A stretch of 18,737 nucleotides of DNA from Thermodesulfobacteriota bacterium (GTDB lineage: Bacteria; Desulfobacterota; DSM-4660; Desulfatiglandales; Desulfatiglandaceae): assembly GCA_028278625.1 (NCBI GenBank), contig JANQDY010000231.1, positions 1 to 18,737 on the forward strand. Reading direction: 5' to 3'. Positions 1 to 7,712 of this stretch are shown here, piece by piece. Each line of letters starts with the position of its first letter. Position 1 is the stretch's first letter. Position numbers and translations under genes: made by a program. Under the pieces are notes generated by a model. That model was not told the origin of the DNA. It searched no databases and saw only the letters and a program-made list of their open reading frames with translations.

Positions 1-94
1 GTGAGGTGAAAAAAATGGCCGCCCTGTACCGCACCCGTTTTGAGCAAATGCTCATAATATCGGCTTGACCGCGTTCTGACTTTTTACGAGACCA

Positions 95-712
95 TCAACC
101 GTGGACGGTATACGCACCAGGACACGTATCCGAAGTACACGTAGGCATCACCGCGGGCAACACCCCGTATTGATATTCTCCGTCCTGACCCGTACCCTCA
201 CAGGGCATTGCATCACCAAGATGATCAGTGCAGCGCGTCTGCCCAGTCTTTGGGACTCGGCTAGGGGTGCCCTTCGGATTCTCATCCCCAATGAATCTAG
301 TCAAGCTTACCACCTGTCCAGGTTCCAACAGACAGTTAGTGGTGCAAGTGAAATCCGTATTGACATGTAATTCTGCATGGTCGGAATCGAAGAAAACCCA
401 TATAAAATGCATGTCGGAGTCGGCATGCACTGGATGGAGGTAGAAAGTAGAAGCTATAGCGTCATCAGGCCCCTGGTAGACATTGAAAGTCTTATTTGGA
501 TGAAGCACCGTCATGATCATAGCCTCATCCCAGCCGCCGCCATCATGGTGGCCATGCCTCGTGTCGAATACAGTGACAAAAACGTATCCAGGTAATGCGG
601 TAGTGTTCCACAAGCCTTCACCTCTAGCCAAAGTGGTGTTAAGCAGCAACAACATCACTGAAAGGGAAAACAATATTGGATAGACAGAAATTCTTAGCAT
701 TCTTCTCCTCAT
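95..712 (-). CDS. Exported His/Cys-rich protein of unknown function
   Basis: The 205-residue product begins with a basic stretch (MRRRMLR) and a hydrophobic core (residues 8-27), followed by a plausible signal-peptidase site near ALAR-type residues 28-30, so it should be exported. The mature part holds six cysteines (C123, C127, C161, C171, C192, C197), which could form three disulfides. It also has a cluster of His and Asp residues (HGHHD at 53-57, and H93, H96, H102, H112, H116) that could bind metal. The start is well supported by AAAGGAGG five bases before the ATG. A second in-frame ATG four codons later also has a purine-rich lead. I do not recognise the family. It appears monocistronic; the next minus-strand feature upstream is more than 100 bases away. 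The reading frame is certain to be open and the function is unknown. Confidence 0.7.
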   Translation of the reverse strand: MRRRMLRISVYPILFSLSVMLLLLNTTLARGEGLWNTTALPGYVFVTVFDTRHGHHDGGGWDEAMIMTVLHPNKTFNVYQGPDDAIASTFYLHPVHADSDMHFIWVFFDSDHAELHVNTDFTCTTNCLLEPGQVVSLTRFIGDENPKGTPSRVPKTGQTRCTDHLGDAMPCEGTGQDGEYQYGVLPAVMPTCTSDTCPGAYTVHG

Positions 713-786
713 AATATCCTCCTTTTTCTATGGTGGGGTGTGCACTTGAATAGCATTGGGATAACATCCGTTAAGACGATCGGACC

Positions 787-816
787 AGGGGGACGCCCTT
801 AACTTATTAACTTAAC
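787..816. repeat. Candidate REP-like intergenic motif
   Basis: The stretch contains GGGGGACGCCC followed by a tandem 8-mer TTAACTTA TTAACTTA. Read on the minus strand it is TTAAG-TTAA-TAAG-TTAAG then GGGCGTCCCC. I recall similar 'AAGTTAAGGGCGTCCCC' motifs in intergenic, RAYT-associated repeats, but only one copy is in this window, so its repeat status cannot be shown here. It lies between the exported-protein gene and the next minus-strand ORF. Confidence 0.3.
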
Positions 817-826
817 AATGGCCATT

Positions 827-1195
827 TCATGCGAAAGTTTTCATATATTCTTGCCATATAAATTGTGTTAAAGGTTGCAGTCCCCCTTGATACACCACCC
901 GCGGGCAAATTGTCACATAATTTTTGGTATCAGCGAATTTATCCCCTCTAGATATCAAATTACCCAAACCGTGCGTGATCATTCCGAATAACATCTCCCT
1001 GGGAATCGCTCTTGACAGCATGGAACCAAAACCGTTTGGATGATAGCCAATATCTTGTGGTGAGCCATTTTCATTGGCAACGTGCGATACATTGAATAGC
1101 CCATAAGAATGCTTCTTGGTCAAAACCTTTGAGATCTTGACAAAGACAAATGATATTGATGGGTAAAAGACTCTCTCATGCCAATAATCAAACAT
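827..1195 (-). CDS. Doubtful hypothetical protein
   Basis: This is an open frame of 122 codons starting with an ATG six bases after the TAA of the frameshifted mini-gene at 1201-1482. The spacing (AAAGGG abutting the ATG) is too short for a normal ribosome site. The product has no signal peptide, no clear motif and no family I recognise. Residues 45-80 (GYHPNGFGSMLSRA and onward) have protein-like composition and no competing plus-strand frame. It may be an independent small gene, or the displaced C-terminal part of the broken gene just upstream. Confidence is low that it is translated. Confidence 0.3.
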   Translation of the reverse strand: MFDYWHERVFYPSISFVFVKISKVLTKKHSYGLFNVSHVANENGSPQDIGYHPNGFGSMLSRAIPREMLFGMITHGLGNLISRGDKFADTKNYVTICPRVVYQGGLQPLTQFIWQEYMKTFA

Positions 1196-1200
1196 CCCTT

Positions 1201-1482
1201 TTATTCATCAGGCCAAACGAAGACTTCAGCGATCCTGCCATTTTCAATCGGACGTGGAAGAACGATGGTTCCAAACCCATCCCCACCACCTACCTCTTCT
1301 CCTCTGCCAAGTACCGTTTCCCTGACCGTGGCAGCAGCCATGCAGGCATCGACCATATCTTTGGGGTTAAAGGAAAATTTGCGAAATTGATCTGGATACT
1401 AATTTCACGGTCATTATCGAGAATAGCATAACTCGCCGATGGTGTCGGCGCCGTCTTGAATTTGTTTGTGAGTGACCGGCAT
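1201..1482 (-). pseudogene. Small hypothetical gene with two compensating frameshifts
   Basis: No single frame is open, but a coherent product appears if the frame is switched twice. Codons from the ATG at 1482 give MPVTHKQIQDGADTIGE. Near 1415-1425 the reading must shift to give YAILDNDREISIQINF. Near 1380-1386 it returns to the first frame for FNPKDMVDACMAAATVRETV and on to a C-terminus VFVWPDE with TAA at 1203-1201. The restored product would be about 90 residues. The family is not recognised. The paired shifts suggest one inserted and one deleted base, either true decay or consensus errors. No strong ribosome site precedes the ATG. Confidence 0.4.
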
Positions 1483-1563
1483 GAAGATGTTGGATTTTCT
1501 TCCAGATCAGATTTTATTGAATCATTTTCTTCAATTTTCTTCCCTTAAGCAAAATATCTTCCC

Positions 1564-2145
1564 CTAATAGAACCGCTCATCGATAGTCGGTCTCCATTGG
1601 AGGCAGGCTGTTGATGAAAACTGTAGAGAAGAAAAAATGCCGTTACTGCAGGCGCTTATTTGTGCCAGACCCTCGAAATCGAGACCGGCAGAAACATTGC
1701 TCAAGCCCCCCATGCCGTAAAGCAAGCAAATGCTGATGTTAGAGTGGGTGTATATAAAAGAAAGCGGGTTTTGGGGTGGCATAAAACCGGGAACAAAGCC
1801 ATCTCCGATGGAACCGTAATGCATCGAGAAATCAAACGCGGGCGAGTGGTTGCCTGCCGTTCCGTATATCTTGTCAATGGCTTTGGTGATATTTGGAAGA
1901 CTCTGATACATTGTATATTGACCCTGGGCGATGTATTTCGGAAACCCGGTGAGCGTCGTAGAATCCGAGGTCACTTTTCTTGGGGAGTTTAAAGAGATTA
2001 CATTGGACCAGGCTAAAGATATACCATGGATGAGCAAAAATGAAAGACACAGGATTAATATACAGGCTGTCACAGGTCCGACCCTTACTGACCGGTAAAG
2101 TCGACACTTATTTGAAGTGCTTTCGCATGGTAGCGATTTTGCCAA
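1564..2145 (-). CDS. Exported hypothetical protein with foreign 3' end
   Basis: The open frame gives 193 residues from a TTG at 2145. A better start is the GTG at 2073, with AAGG upstream, which places the hydrophobic stretch TACILILCLSFLLIHG at the extreme N-terminus as a signal peptide or anchor and gives about 169 residues. The mature part (SPRKVTSDSTTLTGFPKYIA onward, to about FIYTHSN) reads as a normal secreted protein but matches no family I know. From about position 1736 downward the frame is only the shadow of the plus-strand Cys-pair mini-gene at 1614-1736, so the original C-terminus is probably lost. It is best treated as a truncated gene of unknown function. Confidence 0.4.
   Translation of the reverse strand: MAKSLPCESTSNKCRLYRSVRVGPVTACILILCLSFLLIHGISLAWSNVISLNSPRKVTSDSTTLTGFPKYIAQGQYTMYQSLPNITKAIDKIYGTAGNHSPAFDFSMHYGSIGDGFVPGFMPPQNPLSFIYTHSNISICLLYGMGGLSNVSAGLDFEGLAQISACSNGIFSSLQFSSTACLQWRPTIDERFY
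1614..1736 (+). CDS. Truncated zinc-finger-like small protein, mobile-element style
   Basis: A plus-strand 40-codon ORF is preceded by GGAGG ten bases before its ATG. The product carries two Cys pairs: CRYC near residues 9-12 and C-x4-C near residues 30-35 (HCSSPPC), separated by RRLFVPDPRNRDRQK. This matches a short family I know as CRYC..LF.PDPR...RQ..CS...CRKASK proteins, found beside transposases and integrases. The family normally continues with a basic tail after RKASK; here a TGA comes one codon later, so this copy is probably 3'-truncated. It lies antisense to the 3' end of the exported-protein gene at 1564-2145, and I infer that it marks a recombination junction near 1736. Zinc binding is inferred from the Cys pattern only. 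Confidence 0.55.
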   Translation: MKTVEKKKCRYCRRLFVPDPRNRDRQKHCSSPPCRKASKC

Positions 2146-2542
2146 TAAAAACGACCGCCGCGTATCAAAACATTTCAGGATTTCTAAATCCCTTTCTTAT
2201 TTCTTGCGGCCAGAATGATTTCAGTTTATCATTCGTTTACCGCTACTATCATCTGCCCCACATATAAAGTTTTCTCTTTTCAGGAGTTGAAAATCTCAAC
2301 AAACTAAGGAACTGCGGTAACATCAACTTAGGCTGATATAAGAAACAGCTCCGCTTTCAGGGCCGGTCAATGTTTCACGTAATTTAGACAATCACCTGGG
2401 ATTTAATTCGCTAGATGTTGGAGATAGTGCAAGTCAGGTATCATCCAAAAAACAGCCAGTTTCATGCATCCATCAGCCCTCAGTTCGCCCCATCCCAATG
2501 AGTGTATCACAGGCATTCGGTTGCGAGAAATCGATTATGATA
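2146..2542. other. Intergenic stretch with one repeat copy
   Basis: There is no convincing gene on either strand. A 37-codon minus-strand ORF (starting MPVIHSLGWGELRAD) runs through part of it without a ribosome site. The only notable element is one copy of the imperfect 25-bp repeat at 2389-2413. Confidence 0.5.
2389..2413. repeat. Imperfect 25-bp repeat, copy 1
   Basis: The core AATCACCT-G-GGATT..ATTCGCTA matches the copy at 5287-5311 at 21 of 25 positions in the same orientation. It sits about 130 bases beyond the 3' end of the minus-strand Ntn hydrolase pseudogene. Function is unknown. Confidence 0.45.
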
Positions 2543-3843
2543 TCATTTTTTTTGGGGATTCAGAAACGTAGTAGTGAGGGGTGTGGCGCCCCCTGTTGGT
2601 GCTGGTGCTAGAAAAGCCTTCATTACCACCGCCCGCTGATCTTCCGTAAGACGTCCAGTGAACTTGATAATGATCTGTTTCACATTTTCCCGCCCCTTGG
2701 CGAGATAGGTTCGTACATCATTTACGTTGAAGTTTTCCAGACGGAAGTCCCCGGGGTCATCAGGAATGTCGAGAACGGTATTCATGCCAGTTGATTTCTT
2801 GCTGAACAAACGCAGAAGTCGGTAAAAGTAATCACCGTTTTTCAAATCGGAAAGGGAAATCCATATGGTGGGACAAACCGAGACGCCTGCGGGTTGTATG
2901 ATGGACAAAATAGCCCCGTATGCCAGGTATTTGGCCTGCGCAGTTGTGTACGGAACAGGTCAAATACCCGATTTCAAAAGGGCCATGGGTCGCTGAAAAC
3001 GGGAAGGCGCGGTCCAGTCGCCCTTGAGGCCATATGTGCCCGAAGCATTTTGATGTCCGCCATCCCAAGTTCTATTGGTCCGGTCTCCCGTCCACTTGAT
3101 CTTATTATCCTATTTTTGAAAAGAATCGTTTTGCCAGTTATAAGACGATTCATTGGTGACCACTTTACCGGCGCCTGAATAGCTCTGGTTCACGGTCCCG
3201 CCCGTGGCAGCCTCGAGATTTTGAATGTTGATATTATAAGCCAAGTCTTTATCAAGGTATATTCTTACACCCCCTCAAGGAATTCCATCACGGCGCTCTT
3301 GCCATGTTTATCCCTGATGACGTAATGGAGCGGCGGAGCCATATAGCCATCACCCGGATTAATGGCGCCAATAAGGATTTGAACCTTTCCCACGTTTTCC
3401 AGTGCCTCTTCCACCGTGGCGCTCACTCCAAGAAGATAAGGAATCAGGCTTGGAAAACTCAGCGCCGGCTTCCCTTTTGGATCATATTCCGCAAATCGCG
3501 TGATACCGGGCATATAAAAACTGCCGACATATAAACCGGCGTTGTTGATTCCTTCCACGAACATGGGTGCGGTGTTCAAAAGTTTTCCGATATAATCATA
3601 TCGATTGGTCCATGCCGCAGTTTTAAGGATGTTATCATGCATATTCACGTCGCTTACATTCTGATCTCCGGACAGGTCGACGCCCATCAGCTTCCCTTCG
3701 TTTTCTTCAAAGTCCATGGTCCGGCCCACCACAGCCGGCGCTTCGCCTTCATGGCTGGTGATAAAGACGCTTGAACAGGCTGAAGCTACGGTAGCGGCGT
3801 AGATAGAAAAGACGACGCATCCCAAAACGAAGCCAGTTTTCAT
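2543..3843 (-). pseudogene. Broken exported Ntn hydrolase, choloylglycine hydrolase superfamily
   Basis: The 5' part (3843-3265) is open and encodes a signal peptide ending in ASA followed by Cys, the expected N-terminal nucleophile of this superfamily (CSSVFI). It then has the GRTMDFE motif carrying the conserved Arg and Asp. The frame stops after VMEFLEGV. One G missing from the G-run at 3270-3274 explains this: restoring it continues as EGGVRIYLDKD, then VVTNESSYNW (compare VITNSPTFDW in the neighbouring copy) and GDWTAPSRFQR with the conserved Arg. The restored frame is interrupted by TAG (3112-3110) and TGA (2962-2960) and runs on to 2543 as an open C-terminal part. The restored length is about 430 residues, longer than the intact copy because of an insertion of about 25 residues before VVTN. 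It lies 34 bases downstream of the intact paralogue. The truncated N-terminal half lacks half of the active site and is probably inactive. Confidence 0.75.
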
Positions 3844-3877
3844 AATGAAACCAGGCAGTTCTTTTCTCCCTCACTAT

Positions 3878-4975
3878 TTATTTTGCCAGTCCCGTTACAT
3901 CCTCATAAAATGGCCCACCGGTGATGGGGATGCGCAATAATTTGCCGCTCCGCATATCCAGCTTTTTGAAATCCACCATCCTGGGCACCAGGTTTTCATA
4001 GGTGGCAAAATAAAATTTAAGGTTTCTGAGATCGCAGGCGTCCATCCACTGGGTATAGTCGTAGCTGGGTTTGCCCTCCTCGATGCCACGGGCCATGCCC
4101 TTGGTTATATAAAAGGAATCCAGCAGTTGGAGGGCCTGCCTGGCAGCCAGGTGGCCGTCCGCCACAGGCAGGACGGACTGGGTAAATGCCACAGCACGGA
4201 TGAAGCGGCTGGGCGGGGTGACGTCGCCGGGCAGGCCCAGCATGCCCGAACCCTGGCCCGAGGGGTACATGGTAATCCCTTTGAGCTTGAGCGGGGCCAC
4301 ATCGTTGGCCGACAGGTTTACGTAGTTGCGCAAGTTGTTCAGGTGCCAGTCAAAGGTCGGTGAATTGGTGATGACCCCCAGGGGGTTGTCGTAAAGGTTC
4401 AACCGCCCGCCCACGTACTCGACGACCAGGGACTTGCCGGTCCTGTCGGTGACCATGAAGTGAAGGGGCACAGGCGTTTTGCCCAGTTCAGGAATGACCC
4501 CGGGCCACACCTTTACGCCGACAAGGGCGGCGCGCACTTCGTCCAAGTCTGCGAAGTTAGTCAACACCCACATGGGCAGGTCCCAGGGCGCCAGGCATTT
4601 ATCCTGGTCCCCGGGCGTTACCTTCTGGTATTGGGCGAAGCTGGGCAGATAAAACAGTCCCGCGGCCAGTCCCTTTTCATTCATGCCGTCTGCAATGCAC
4701 GTCCTGCCAAGGAAGTCCAGGCCCAGGACGGCATATGCGGACTTCCACGCAAGGCCCAGCTTGCCGCCCGGCGCGCTGGAGGCCAGAGCGTATCCCCGCG
4801 GAATCATCAGCACCTGGGATTGCAGATCCTGGGCGAACTCCAGGGTACGGGCGTGAATTACGGTCCCGTCTTTCGCCTTGACCGTGATGCCCGTACAGGC
4901 CGGGGCCGATGACGCTATCAACACCAGAACAGCGCAGGTTGCGAAGAACAGGGTCAGATTTTTGGTTATTTTCAT
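3878..4975 (-). CDS. Exported Ntn hydrolase (linear amide C-N hydrolase, choloylglycine hydrolase family)
   Basis: The product hydrolyses a linear amide bond. Family members act on conjugated bile salts, penicillin V or acyl-homoserine lactones; the true substrate cannot be read from sequence. I chose the ATG at 4975 (365 residues) over the upstream frame start at 5017 because AGGAGG precedes it at the right distance. Residues 1-26 form a signal peptide ending in SSAPA, and Cys27 becomes the N-terminal catalytic nucleophile. Arg43 and Glu46 (HARTLEF), Asn99 (DGMNE), Asn204 (VITNSPTFDW) and Arg257 (PPSRFIR) fit the known active-site positions. Glu in place of Asp after the Arg is common in Gram-negative members. 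It should act in the periplasm. It is the first gene of a tandem pair with the decayed paralogue downstream. The family call is firm and the substrate is open. Confidence 0.88.
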   Translation of the reverse strand: MKITKNLTLFFATCAVLVLIASSAPACTGITVKAKDGTVIHARTLEFAQDLQSQVLMIPRGYALASSAPGGKLGLAWKSAYAVLGLDFLGRTCIADGMNEKGLAAGLFYLPSFAQYQKVTPGDQDKCLAPWDLPMWVLTNFADLDEVRAALVGVKVWPGVIPELGKTPVPLHFMVTDRTGKSLVVEYVGGRLNLYDNPLGVITNSPTFDWHLNNLRNYVNLSANDVAPLKLKGITMYPSGQGSGMLGLPGDVTPPSRFIRAVAFTQSVLPVADGHLAARQALQLLDSFYITKGMARGIEEGKPSYDYTQWMDACDLRNLKFYFATYENLVPRMVDFKKLDMRSGKLLRIPITGGPFYEDVTGLAK

Positions 4976-5330
4976 GGTTGTCTCCCTCCTGGAATTCTCG
5001 TGAACTGTCTCAATCAATCCGACAGACTAAAGCCGGGCTGGTCGATAGCTATTGATCCAATCCATGTCGCATATTCATTTCATTTTTGAACAACCTCCTG
5101 CAGAGGCCGCGGTAAAAGTGAGGCGGGATTAGAAAATATTCAAGCCTCGCCTTAACTCATCTTATACCAAAAACCAAAATATCCGAAAGCTAAAAAAAAA
5201 CTGCTATATCATCAAGTCAAGGAGTTTGGGCGGACGTTGAGATTGATTCCGTCTGTCAGGTTTGCCCATGTTGATGTACATTGAGATAATCACCTCGGAT
5301 TCGATTCGCTAAAATAGGCTAACTTTCTCA
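4976..5330. other. Intergenic leader region of the Ntn hydrolase pair
   Basis: This separates the receiver-domain remnant from the Ntn hydrolase start. On the minus strand it contains a strong AGGAGG (5099-5094) ten bases before an ATG-AAA-TGA mini-ORF (5083-5075), then the real ribosome site at about 4990-4984. It also holds repeat copy 2. I see no clear terminator or confident promoter. Confidence 0.45.
5287..5311. repeat. Imperfect 25-bp repeat, copy 2
   Basis: This is the second copy of the element at 2389-2413, differing at four of 25 positions. It begins 20 bases beyond the stop codon of the receiver-domain remnant. Both copies therefore lie downstream of minus-strand gene ends, in the same orientation. 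Confidence 0.45.
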
Positions 5331-6590
5331 TCATCCATATAACACTGCCCTGACAGCCCTTGCCAGTTTACCCATATCCAGCGGCTTCATGGCGAATCCT
5401 TTGATTCCGATCTTCTTGGCGGTCTTTTCGTCGACGCTATCGCTGTGGCCAGTGCAAAGAAGTATCAGAATGTCCTGGCGCACTTTGATCAATTCGGTTG
5501 CCAGTTGATCTCCGGACATATGGGGCATGGCCATATCGGTGATCACCAGATCAAAATCGCCTGGCCTCGATTTGAACTTTTCCAGCGCTCTCGTACTATC
5601 GGTCATTTCCGTGACCGCATAGCCCAACCGTTTAAGCATTTGACTTATCATGATAACAATGGATGGATCGTCATCAACCAGCGAAACCTTTCATTTCCCT
5701 TGGGCAATTCCCCTTCTTTCTTCTCTTTTGCCGATGCTTCTTCGTCGATTTTTGGAAACAGTACTTCAAAAGTGGTTCCTTCTCCAACAGTGCTTTTAAT
5801 ATCGATGGCCCCTTTACATTTCTTGACAATCCCATAGACAACCGCCAGGCCCATGCCGCTTCCTGTTCCGAACTCTTTTGTAGTAAAATAGGGTTCAAAA
5901 ACCTTTTCCAAAATATCGGGTGAAATGCCTTCGCCACTGTCTCTAACAGACAGTTTTACAAAATCACCAGCAGAGAGATCTTCGTAACGAGAAGTATTTT
6001 TTTCATCTAGCGTCACTACAGAAATACCTACTTCAAGTGTGCCACCGGATTGTTTCATTGAATGTGCGGCGTTGGTGCAGAGGTTGATAACAATTTGATG
6101 GATTTCTGTCGGGTCTCCTAAAATCATGCTCGGTTCGGAGGGAATATTCGGCTGAATATCAACCATAGTGGATATGGAAGCCCGCATAAATTTGAGCGAT
6201 TCTTATACGACCGTGTTGATTTCGAGCGGTTTTAAGGCTGTCATGGTTTTGCGGGCGAAACTCAGAATCTGGCGAACCACGTCCTTCCCCCTGAACGAAG
6301 CTTTACGGATTTCTCTCAAAGACTCTTTTGCTGGATTCCATTCGGGGACGTCATCCAAGGCCAGTTCCGCATTTCCCATTATGATTCCCAGAACGTTGTT
6401 GAATTCGCGAGCAATGCCCCCGGCTAGAATGCCGATGGCTTCCATTTTATGGGCTTGTGTCAATTCGGCCTGTAACGCTACATGTTCTGCCTCGGTTCTT
6501 TTACGCTCAGAAATATTTCTGGCGATTCCGAAAAAGAAAACATCACCACCGACTTGGAATTTTTGGCATCGAATCGCCACAAGTTCATTT
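5331..6590 (-). pseudogene. Hybrid sensor histidine kinase/receiver, multiply broken
   Basis: In translation order the remnant has the end of a PAS domain (VFFFGIARNISERKR), an H-box region, a HATPase domain and a C-terminal receiver domain. The H-box reads GGIAREFNNVLG: the codon for the phosphorylated His (6409-6407) is CGC, Arg, where the family has CAC. A TAA at 6205-6203 interrupts INTVV-ESLKFMRAS in frame. The HATPase N-box (INLCTNAAHS), G1 (DSGEG) and G2 (GTGSGMGLA) are intact. A one-base deletion near 5683-5691 separates it from the receiver, whose acidic pocket (VDDDP), phospho-acceptor Asp (VITDMAMP), Thr (LCTGHSD) and Lys (AMKPL) are all present. The N-terminal sensor part is absent, replaced by the neighbouring broken gene. 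The receiver half (5651-5331) could still be translated alone, but I see no ribosome site that argues for it. Confidence 0.8.
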
Positions 6591-7308
6591 TCTGTCTTTC
6601 TCGTTTGGAAAATTTTGGACTGACAATGAGAGACCAGTATTCAATTCGCTCAGGGATAACATCGGGAGTCAAATTGTCGGCGGCTCCCTGGAGGAAACCT
6701 GGATCTTCTACGGAAAGAAACGCGTGTCATCCTTCTTAAAACGGATCCCGAATCTTGACAGTTCCTGCTCAATGAAATTGTGTCCGTTCAAATAACACGT
6801 GATTTGAAAGGGTAGATATGAACCAACACGGATCAACATGGGGCCCGCAGCCGCATCACGGATATAAAAATAGTAATAGGGTGAAACGGCTCCGGGTGTT
6901 TTTGATAATTCTGTAGTTCGGATCTTTTGTGGGGTACTTGGGTTTTACCGAACGGAATGTGCTGCCTTGTTCCATGCTCTTTAGAATGAAATAAACACCG
7001 GTTCGATTTTTCCGCTCCATAGCTTTGAGCTTCGGGCGTGCATAGTCCTCCTTTCGAACGCCTTTTTGAGCCCATTCCAGAGAGATGCCATGGTTTCGGG
7101 AATAAGAATCCACCCAGTTGTGGTAATCTTTCGTGCGTGAACTCAGGGTCTGCTTCGTAATGCACGGTTCCTGAAGGACGTTTCGAAAAAAATACACAAC
7201 ATTTACAGGGCGCGACAACATTGAAATGTATCCGTTTATTACGATTCCATCAAAACAGTTGTAAAGGAACCCCATCATCGGTAAAAATAGCTGAATCAAA
7301 GTTTCCAT
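6555..7308 (-). pseudogene. Broken conserved hypothetical gene, multicopy-type family
   Basis: The start is the ATG at 7308, with AAAGGAGG eight bases upstream. The first frame gives METLIQLFLPMMGFLYNCFD, then VINGYISMLSRPVNVVYFF and FILKSMEQGSTFRSVKPKYP. I recall this as the N-terminus of a roughly 450-residue conserved hypothetical family that is frequent and often multicopy in Desulfobacterota. A frameshift near 6879-6884 breaks RSRFT from YYFYIRDAAAGPM. The second frame carries YLNGHNFIEQEL, and another shift near 6715-6724 leads to VEDPGFLQGAADNLTPD and KFSKRERQKMNLWRF. There the sequence runs into the kinase remnant, and the C-terminal half of the family is missing. Function is unknown; an association with mobile DNA is my inference from its multicopy behaviour. 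Confidence 0.6.
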
Positions 7309-7520
7309 CAGTTGTTCCTCCTTTGGTTTTGAGTTGCCAACATTATCATTGGCTGAACAACCGGTGGTTTTCAATCTTTTAAAATTTCAAATATCTCTGG
7401 CTAGCCTTACTGCTCCACTCTGATCGGTGTTCTGCTACCGCGCCACAACCGTCCCTCGGGCGGACCGTTTTAAGCGAATGTAATTTTGCTTTTGTATAGA
7501 TAGAATGGTAACTTACGTGG

Positions 7521-7712
7521 ATGGATCTGAAGCGCACTGCCATATACCGAATGAAGGGACACTGTAACGACGATTACGTTTCAGGTACCCCTGAAGACCG
7601 CATTCTTCTCGTCTGGCCGTTGACGCAAGAGATTGCCTCCCTAAGTGTGAAGCACGATGCTGAACGAAGACTACAGAGACATGTTACGCGCCTTATCCGA
7701 CGAGAAGGTTAG
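7521..7712 (+). CDS. Small partner protein of an MNT-type nucleotidyltransferase
   Basis: The 63-residue product has the core LVWPLTQEIASLS and ends RLQRHVTRLIRREG. I recognise this as the signature of short proteins encoded directly before MNT-type or AbiEii-like nucleotidyltransferases. It overlaps the nucleotidyltransferase start (7657) by 56 bases in another frame, as is usual for such pairs. No strong ribosome site is visible (ACGTGG only). Such pairs are often treated as toxin-antitoxin-like modules, but the role of this short partner is not established. The frame is intact while its neighbour is broken. Confidence 0.6.
   Translation: MDLKRTAIYRMKGHCNDDYVSGTPEDRILLVWPLTQEIASLSVKHDAERRLQRHVTRLIRREG

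Noticed and set aside
2960..3112. TAG and TGA in the restored Ntn hydrolase frame read as pyrrolysine or selenocysteine.
   Set aside because: A frameshift is also needed, no selenocysteine hairpin was apparent after the TGA, and the neighbouring intact paralogue does not use such codons. Decay is simpler.
4460..4912. A 150-codon plus-strand ORF antisense to the intact Ntn hydrolase.
   Set aside because: The minus-strand gene has a signal peptide and all active-site residues; the plus frame is a shadow.
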